From assembly GCA_035693805.1 (NCBI GenBank), contig DASSGA010000076.1, positions 1 to 5,168 on the forward strand: DNA of 5,168 nt, read 5' to 3'. The DNA is from Kaftiobacterium sp035693805 (GTDB lineage: Bacteria > Sysuimicrobiota > Sysuimicrobiia > Sysuimicrobiales > Kaftiobacteriaceae). Below the pieces are notes generated by a model. It was not told the DNA's origin and did not search any database. It saw nothing but the letters and a program-made list of their open reading frames with translations. This document shows, in pieces, positions 1 through 4,144 of this stretch (the stretch's first letter is position 1; every line of letters starts with the position of its first letter). Made by a program: the position numbers and the translations under genes.

Positions 1-208
1 CGATAGGTCGGACACTTCATCGACTCGGTCCGGCCCGAGTCGCCGCGGAGATCTGATGCCGCCGCCGGCCGATAATTGCTCGGTCGAGCTGCCGTAGGCC
101 GCGCCGGTCTCCCTGACCCCCGGAAGCTTGCCGGGACCAAAGGCAAGCTCAGCCTCATATCTGTTGTGCGCGCGGCACCGGAGCTGGATGTTGTCGACCG
201 ATGCCGCG

Positions 209-217
209 CCCCCCCCC
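209..217. repeat. Nine-cytosine homopolymer inside the HNH remnant
   Basis: Nine C in a row on the plus strand encode a Gly-Gly-Gly stretch of the HNH remnant on the minus strand, between the His-His pair and the Asn of the HNH core. The tract keeps the local frame. As I remember the family, most members have two glycines here and one residue fewer before the VDN motif, so the run may have grown by three bases. It is the longest homopolymer I see in the window and is prone to slippage and to sequencing error. Confidence 0.6.
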
Positions 218-375
218 GTCGCGTAGGGCACGACGTGATGGAATTCCAGGAATCCCCGCTCGGCGCAGCGAGCCCCGCAGTGCTGACGAAGGCGCACTGT
301 CCAGCGTCGCGTCGCCAGACCGTGCGCTTGACCTCCGCCGGGATGTGGCGCGAGCGGGGTACAGCTCCGCGCTGC

Positions 376-394
376 TTCCGCGGATGTTCCGCGG
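376..394. repeat. 8-bp direct repeat in an 11-bp tandem unit, at a frame break of the HNH remnant
   Basis: TTCCGCGG occurs at 376-383 and again at 387-394, with ATG between them, giving an 11-bp period. Eleven bases shift the frame by two, which is exactly the shift needed between the second and third reading blocks of the HNH remnant. Removing 378-388 joins the TDRPR block directly to KQRGAVPRSRHIPAEV in one frame. The repeat is therefore best explained as a small slippage duplication that broke the gene. Confidence 0.65.
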
Positions 395-540
395 GCGGTC
401 CGTCGCGGCACTCTTCTGCTTGGTCAGCCCCTCGAGAAGCGCGGTCAGGGCCGATCGAAGATCGCCGCCGGATCGCCATCGGGGATCTGGTGGCGCAGCA
501 ACGCTTGCGCGAGGCGGAGCTTCTCGCTTGACGAGCGGGA

Positions 541-644
541 TCCGACGGTGCTCATCAAAGATGGCGGCGAAGACTGTCCCGTGAACGGGTACGGGTATAG
601 GAGAACTGCGAGGTGTCGAACGTCACCGAGTGAGGGGTCCCCGG
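541..644 (+). promoter_or_regulatory. Leader region of the beta-barrel gene, with a short inverted repeat
   Basis: This 104-bp stretch lies between the truncated end of the HNH remnant and the start of the outer-membrane protein gene, so it should hold that gene's promoter. I see no convincing -35/-10 pair. At 578-589 there is a perfect 5-bp inverted repeat (CCCGT, two bases, ACGGG), and ACGGGT is repeated directly at 585-590 and 591-596. These could be an operator, but the arms are short enough to arise by chance in GC-rich DNA. Short overlapping frames across it do not resemble proteins. Confidence 0.3.
632..637 (+). promoter_or_regulatory. Ribosome binding site of the beta-barrel gene
   Basis: GAGGGG sits seven bases before the ATG at 645, good Shine-Dalgarno spacing. 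It decides the start: the in-frame GTG at 630 overlaps this site and would add five residues (MRGPR) before a signal peptide that begins naturally with MKRW. Confidence 0.7.
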
Positions 645-1382
645 ATGAAACGTTGGCGGTGCCTTCTCCTGATCGTGACAGCCGCGCTCGTTCTGCCACC
701 CGTCCAGGCGCAAGCGCAGGTGGTGACCTTCGGACAGTCCATGGCGATCGGCTACTGGCCCGCCGCCGTATCCTTTGCCGGACCCGGCGGGACGGTGACA
801 TGGCAGACGTCCATGCTGACCTTCGACTACCAGGTACAGTCGCGCCGATCCCCCTACGGCTTCCAGCTGCAGTATGCGACCGGGGCGCAAAGCGCGTGGA
901 GCTTCTCCGGCGTCTCCGGTCACGACACGATCTGGAGCATCGACGTGACCTTCGCCGGACAGTTCGGTACCGAGGAGAGCAACGCGATCGGGCGGGCCTT
1001 CATAGGCTACGGATCGATCACGTGGGAGAATACCGATAGCGTCGGCGTACACCTCATCGAGGCGACCACAGCCTTTCGGGTCGGCGGTGACCTGACGCTG
1101 CCGCTCCAGTCGAAGTGGTCAGTTCACGTGGGAGGCGTGTGGTATCCGCTCGCGAAGACCACGATCACCGCTCCCGTGATCGCGTCTGAGGACAGCGCCT
1201 CCGGATCCGCCTTCGAGTACGGCCTCAGCCTCCGCTTCGATGCCGACCCGTGGTTCGTCGACGCCGGCTATCGAGGGATGTCGGTGAGCTACGGGACGCT
1301 GTCCGGCGGCGCGTTCGCGGGGGGCTGCCCCTGCTCCACAAACTGGACCGGTTACGTGATCAGTTTCGGAGCCAAGTTCTAG
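645..1382 (+). CDS. Secreted outer-membrane beta-barrel-like protein, function unknown
   Basis: A 245-residue protein. Residues 1-24 form a clear Sec signal peptide: Lys/Arg at 2-5, a hydrophobic core at 6-17, and probable cleavage after the Ala at 22 or 24. The mature part is rich in Gly, Ser, Thr and aromatic residues, with alternating hydrophobic/polar stretches (for example SWSVHVGGVWYPL-like and EYGLSLRFDADPWFVDAGYR-like segments), and ends in GYVISFGAKF. A terminal Phe with alternating hydrophobic residues is the typical signal recognised by the BAM assembly machinery, and the size suits a small barrel of 8-10 strands. I do not recognise a specific family. It has no operon partner: upstream is the HNH remnant, and downstream it converges on the epimerase with 21 bp between stops and no terminator hairpin that I can see. 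Oddity: a Cys-Pro-Cys at residues 228-230 in the probable last loop. A periplasmic beta-rich protein is the alternative. Confidence 0.75.
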   Translation: MKRWRCLLLIVTAALVLPPVQAQAQVVTFGQSMAIGYWPAAVSFAGPGGTVTWQTSMLTFDYQVQSRRSPYGFQLQYATGAQSAWSFSGVSGHDTIWSIDVTFAGQFGTEESNAIGRAFIGYGSITWENTDSVGVHLIEATTAFRVGGDLTLPLQSKWSVHVGGVWYPLAKTTITAPVIASEDSASGSAFEYGLSLRFDADPWFVDAGYRGMSVSYGTLSGGAFAGGCPCSTNWTGYVISFGAKF

Positions 1383-1403
1383 GTCTCGTTCTCGTGTCCG
1401 GCG

Positions 1404-2315
1404 TCAGCGGCGGAACCACTCGACCGTGCGCTGCAGCCCCTCCGCCAGCGGGATCTCCGCGGCCCATCCCAGCCATTCCTCGGCCTTCCCGGTGTCGAGG
1501 GCGATCCGGTTGACCTCACCGGCGCGGGCCGGGGCGTAGACGGGAGGATCGCGGAACTGCGTCGATGCGGCGAGGTGGCGGTAGACGTCGTTGACCGTCG
1601 TCTCCACGCCGGTGGCGATGTTCGCCAGTCCCGACTCCTCTGAGTCCGTGGCCAGCAGGTTGGCCTTCGCCACGTCCTCCACGTAGACGAAATCGCGCGT
1701 CTGCGTCCCGTCCCCGAAGATCGTCGGCCGGTTGCCGGCGAGCATCGCGTTCGCGAAGATCGCGACGACGCCGGCTTCACCGTGCGGATCCTGCCGGGGG
1801 CCGTAGACGTTCGAGTAGCGCAGGATCGCCCATGACATCTCCGCGCCTCCGTAAAAACGCACGTAGAACTCGCCGGCCATCTTGCTGATGCCGTAGGGGG
1901 ACAGCGGGCGGGTCGGGTGGGACTCGTCGGCCGGGATCCGTTCGGGATCACCGTAGATCGCGCCGCCCGTGGAGGCGAAGACGAATCTCCGCACGCCAGA
2001 TTCCCGCGCGATCTCCAGGAGATTCAGCGTGCCCATGACGTTGACGTCCGCGTCGTGGGCGGGATCGGCGACGGACGCCGTGACGGACGCATGGGCGGCG
2101 TGATGGTTCACGATCTCAGGGCGCTCGTTCTCGAAAATCCCGCGCAGAGCCGGGTCGCGGATGTCCATCTCGTAGAACCGGGCGCGCGGGTTGAGGTAGT
2201 CGCGCCTTCCGGTGACGAGGCTGTCCACGACGACGACGTCGTGGCCCTCCTCGACGTAGCCGTCCACGACGTGGGACCCGATGAACCCTGCGCCGCCCGT
2301 GACCAGGACCTTCAT
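1404..2315 (-). CDS. NAD-dependent nucleotide-sugar epimerase/dehydratase (extended SDR, UDP-glucose 4-epimerase-like)
   Basis: A 303-residue extended short-chain dehydrogenase/reductase, about the usual length for GalE-like enzymes. The N-terminal Rossmann fold has GGAGFIGSH (Gly7, Gly10, Gly13) and Asp31 at the end of the second strand, which normally binds the adenine ribose of NAD. HHAAHASV is at 71-78. Ser115/Thr116 and the Tyr141-x-x-x-Lys145 pair (SPYGISK) form the catalytic set. NVYGPRQDPHGEAG (169-182) belongs to the sugar-nucleotide-binding part. Such enzymes interconvert UDP-sugars for LPS, O-antigen or exopolysaccharide. The exact substrate cannot be told from sequence: UDP-Glc/Gal, UDP-GlcNAc/GalNAc and a 4,6-dehydratase relative are all possible. 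The start at 2315 puts the glycine motif at residue 7 as in relatives. An in-frame ATG at 2336 would add MQYNRYP. Neither start has a strong ribosome binding site. It is divergent from the Lpt operon. Confidence 0.9.
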   Translation of the reverse strand: MKVLVTGGAGFIGSHVVDGYVEEGHDVVVVDSLVTGRRDYLNPRARFYEMDIRDPALRGIFENERPEIVNHHAAHASVTASVADPAHDADVNVMGTLNLLEIARESGVRRFVFASTGGAIYGDPERIPADESHPTRPLSPYGISKMAGEFYVRFYGGAEMSWAILRYSNVYGPRQDPHGEAGVVAIFANAMLAGNRPTIFGDGTQTRDFVYVEDVAKANLLATDSEESGLANIATGVETTVNDVYRHLAASTQFRDPPVYAPARAGEVNRIALDTGKAEEWLGWAAEIPLAEGLQRTVEWFRR

Positions 2316-2474
2316 GGGATACCTATTGTATTGCATGGGCAGGGGGCGGCACCCTTGTTCATCCGCCCGTCGACGCTGCGGTTGCGTGCGTCGCGGCGGT
2401 GTGGCCGGCCCCTGAGCGCCTGCGCGGGGCCAGAGGGAAGCCCCCCGCACCAGCGAAGTTCACATCCATCCCTC
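2316..2474. promoter_or_regulatory. Divergent intergenic region between epimerase and Lpt operon
   Basis: This 159-bp spacer should hold promoters for both directions. On the minus strand TACAAT (2330-2325) resembles a -10 box, but it lies so near the epimerase ATG at 2315 that transcripts would be almost leaderless, and I see no matching -35 element. On the plus side no clear promoter stands out, and the bases just before the ATG at 2475 contain no good Shine-Dalgarno sequence. The open frame running through here into the permease from further upstream is not protein-like. Confidence 0.4.
2407..2431 (+). promoter_or_regulatory. GC-rich hairpin in the presumed 5' leader of the Lpt operon
   Basis: GGCCCC (2407-2412) pairs with GGGGCC (2426-2431). 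The 13 bases between can extend the stem through GCGC (2416-2419) with GCGC (2422-2425), leaving TGA as a bulge and a very small loop. There is no T-run on either strand, so it is not a standard intrinsic terminator. It lies 43 bp before the permease ATG and could affect mRNA stability or translation, though such stems also occur by chance at this base composition. Confidence 0.3.
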
Positions 2475-3593
2475 ATGAGCTCCCTGGCCGATCGCTACAT
2501 CGTCAAGGAAGTGTTCGCGCCGTTCCTGCTCGGTGTGGGGGCGTTCGTCGTCATCCTCATCGGCGACATCCTTTACACGCTGGCCGAGTTCCTGGCCACG
2601 CGCCGGGTCACCCTCGATGTCCTCTTGCAGTTGCTCTTCTACAAGCTCCCCGCGATCCTGGTGATCACTCTCCCGGTGTCGACCTTGATCGGGGTGCTCC
2701 TCGGTTTGGGCCGCCTCGCCAAAGACCACGAGATCCAGGCGATGCGGCTGGCCGGGATGAGTCTGGCCCGCATCTTCCTTGCCGTGGTGATGTTTGGGGC
2801 GGCCATGACCGCCGCCACCTTCCTGACCAACGAGTTCATCTCCCCCTGGGCTAACCACCGCGCCAACAACCTCATCCGCCAGGCGGCGTTCGGAGCGGCG
2901 TTTCCCCAGGTCCGCGAGCAGATCTTCTTCCGCGGACCGGACAACCGGATCTTCTACATCCGCGACGCCGACGACCGGCGCCAAGTCCTGCGGGATGTGA
3001 TGGTCTTCGAAGGGGCGGCGCCATTCCCGAAGATCATCACGGCCCGGCGGGCGGAGTGGGACGAACGCCGATGGCTCATGCACGAAGGCGTCGTCCGGGA
3101 GTTCGATGAGCAGGGATTCACCCGCTACGAGGCGGCCTTCGCCGATCTCGAGATCGCCGTGGGCCTCCAGGCCGGCACGTTCTACGCCGGCCAGAAGACT
3201 CCCGAGGAGATGACCGCGCGTGAATTACGCCAGTACCTCGTGTTGTTCGGGCAGGGTGACGCGGCGATCCGATTCGCCGTGGAGTACCATCGGAAGTTCG
3301 CCATCCCGTTCGCGAGTCTCATCTTCGCCCTGCTGGCCGCGCCGCTCAGCGTGCGCACGGCACAGGGCGGGCGCTTCGTCGGCATCGGGTTGAGCATCGG
3401 CCTGCTCTTCGTCTACTACGTCGTCATGTCTGTTGGGCGGGCGATGGGGAGTGTCGGCACGGTCGCGCCCCTGCTCTCCGCGTGGATGCCGAACCTGCTC
3501 TTCGCGGCGGCGGCGGGCCTCGTGTGGTCGCTCGAGGAGGGCTGGCTGAAGGCTGCGGTCGCTCCATTGCGCATCGCGCGGGGTCACGCATGA
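2475..3593 (+). CDS. lptF: LPS export ABC transporter permease, LptF/LptG family
   Basis: A 372-residue inner-membrane permease, the normal length of the family. With LptB it forms the ABC transporter that extracts LPS from the inner membrane and feeds it to LptC and LptA. It has the family layout: RYIVKEVFAPF at the N-terminus, three membrane helices (about 14-36, 54-78, 97-118), a periplasmic beta-jellyroll (about 120-265) and three more helices (about 275-294, 299-321, 331-353). LGRLAKDHEIQAMRLAGMS (78-96) is the cytoplasmic coupling-helix region that contacts the ATPase. The ILVITLPVSTLIGVLLGLGRL stretch looks more like LptF than LptG, but the assignment between these paralogues is tentative. 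The ATG at 2475 is chosen because the homology begins six residues later and everything upstream in frame is antisense to the epimerase. The stop overlaps the next start (ATGA), so translation is probably coupled. No second permease is adjacent. Confidence 0.9.
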   Translation: MSSLADRYIVKEVFAPFLLGVGAFVVILIGDILYTLAEFLATRRVTLDVLLQLLFYKLPAILVITLPVSTLIGVLLGLGRLAKDHEIQAMRLAGMSLARIFLAVVMFGAAMTAATFLTNEFISPWANHRANNLIRQAAFGAAFPQVREQIFFRGPDNRIFYIRDADDRRQVLRDVMVFEGAAPFPKIITARRAEWDERRWLMHEGVVREFDEQGFTRYEAAFADLEIAVGLQAGTFYAGQKTPEEMTARELRQYLVLFGQGDAAIRFAVEYHRKFAIPFASLIFALLAAPLSVRTAQGGRFVGIGLSIGLLFVYYVVMSVGRAMGSVGTVAPLLSAWMPNLLFAAAAGLVWSLEEGWLKAAVAPLRIARGHA

Positions 3594-4144
3594 GCGTACC
3601 GAAGCTCCTGGTCCTTGCGCTGCTGCTCGGAGTGGCTGTAGTGTTGGCCTGGCGGGCGCGTCCGGCAGCGCTTCCGGCTCCCTCGGCCGAGGCTCCACCG
3701 CAGGTGTCGCTGGGTTTGCGCGAAGGGAGTATCGTCCTCCGCCACAAAGGCGTCAAGCAGGCGGAGATCCGTGCGCGCCGAGTAACCGTGAGCGCCGATC
3801 TCTCCTCGGCGCGGCTCACCGGCATCACGCGGGCGACGATCTACGACGGCGGGCAGGCGGTGCTCGAGGTCGCGGCGCGGGAGATCGTGATGGACCGCCG
3901 GACGAACGATCTCCAGATCCACGGCCCTGTGGTCGTGACCTCATCGCTCGGGTACCGGCTGACCGCCCCCGAGGCGCGCTGGCGTCATGCGCTGCAGCAG
4001 GTGGTCTTCCCTTCCGGCGTCCACATCACGTTTCGGCACGAGGAGATCCGCGCCGGCTCACTCGTGCTGGACAGCGGCATGCGGACGTTCGATCTGGCCG
4101 GCGGGGTGGACATCGCGTTCCGGCTCGAGGGGGTGCCTCGATGA
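3590..4144 (+). CDS. lptC: LptC-like LPS export periplasmic protein with N-terminal membrane anchor
   Basis: A 184-residue protein, close to the usual LptC size. A single hydrophobic helix (residues 6-21) followed by Arg-Ala-Arg and a Pro/Ala-rich linker (25-37) anchors it in the inner membrane. The rest (about 39-179) is a periplasmic beta-rich domain of the LptA/LptC (OstA-like) fold, with Gly-hydrophobic turns at G78, G112, G143 and G172 and a typical ending SGMRTFDLAGGVDIAF. LptC takes LPS from the permease complex and passes it to LptA. Sequence conservation in this family is low, so the call rests on topology, size, repeat pattern and position between an LptF/G permease and an LptA-like protein. 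It overlaps both neighbours by 4 bp (ATGA at 3590 and 4141), showing tight translational coupling. The in-frame ATG at 3482 lies inside the permease gene and would spoil the membrane anchor at the N-terminus, so 3590 is preferred. Confidence 0.85.
   Translation: MSVPKLLVLALLLGVAVVLAWRARPAALPAPSAEAPPQVSLGLREGSIVLRHKGVKQAEIRARRVTVSADLSSARLTGITRATIYDGGQAVLEVAAREIVMDRRTNDLQIHGPVVVTSSLGYRLTAPEARWRHALQQVVFPSGVHITFRHEEIRAGSLVLDSGMRTFDLAGGVDIAFRLEGVPR
4127..4133 (+). promoter_or_regulatory. Ribosome binding site of the LptA-like gene
   Basis: GAGGGGG inside the end of lptC lies seven bases before the ATG at 4141. It supports this start, which also overlaps the lptC stop as ATGA and is followed directly by a signal peptide. 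Confidence 0.65.

Larger units (their letters stand above)
1..540 (-). pseudogene. HNH endonuclease remnant (5'-truncated, three frame breaks, runs off the window start)
   Basis: Read on the minus strand, this stretch gives a recognisable HNH nuclease only if the frame is changed three times. From 540 it reads EKLRLAQALLRHQIPDGDP and AAIFDR, then hits a stop at 447-445. One frame over it continues ALTALLEGLTKQKSAATDRPR (about 451-389). In the third frame it reads PRSRHIPAEVKRTVWRRD and GQCAFVS (about 359-282). Back in the first frame it reads CGARCAERGFLEFHHVVP (from 279). The HNH core is intact: His-His at 240-235, Asn at 192-190, and RAHN with its His at 168-166. That last frame has no stop down to base 1. 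These blocks, in this order, are what I know from the C-terminal part of a widespread, often multicopy HNH endonuclease family. The N-terminal part is missing: upstream of about 528 there is no resemblance. The four neighbouring genes are open over 4.5 kb, so real decay is likelier than poor sequence. As it stands it should be non-functional. Confidence 0.85.

Noticed and set aside
1..540. Defence island, homing element or group I/II intron around the HNH core
   Set aside because: No intron-like RNA structure, no partner nuclease, methylase or integrase, and no terminal repeats are visible; the protein blocks fit a free-standing HNH gene that has decayed.
76..584. Two plus-strand open frames over the first 600 bases
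   Set aside because: They are antisense to the HNH relic, Arg/Ser-rich, without a ribosome binding site or any protein pattern.
1..640. Programmed frameshifting as an explanation for the HNH breaks
   Set aside because: Three breaks, an in-frame stop, a missing 5' half and an 11-bp duplication at one break fit decay; no slippery heptamer with a downstream structure is evident.
445..801. Minus-strand 118-codon frame as a genuine small gene
   Set aside because: Only its last 28 codons resemble anything (the HNH family), and its first part is antisense to the barrel gene. It is a chance extension of the relic, not a gene.
548..1052. Plus and minus frames overlapping the beta-barrel gene
   Set aside because: Low-complexity Arg/Gly/Asp-rich shadows; the barrel frame has a signal peptide, a good ribosome binding site and a barrel C-terminus.
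1383..1403. Bidirectional terminator between the convergent genes
   Set aside because: The 21-bp gap has no inverted repeat and no T-run.
1379..1951. Minus-strand frame of 190 codons within the epimerase
   Set aside because: Arg/Ser/Thr/Pro-rich shadow frame overlapping the epimerase in another phase; no recognisable motif.
1917..2474. In-frame upstream extension of the permease frame (186 extra codons)
   Set aside because: It is antisense to the well-supported epimerase, has no resemblance to permeases, and the family N-terminus (RYIVKE) begins six residues after the ATG at 2475.
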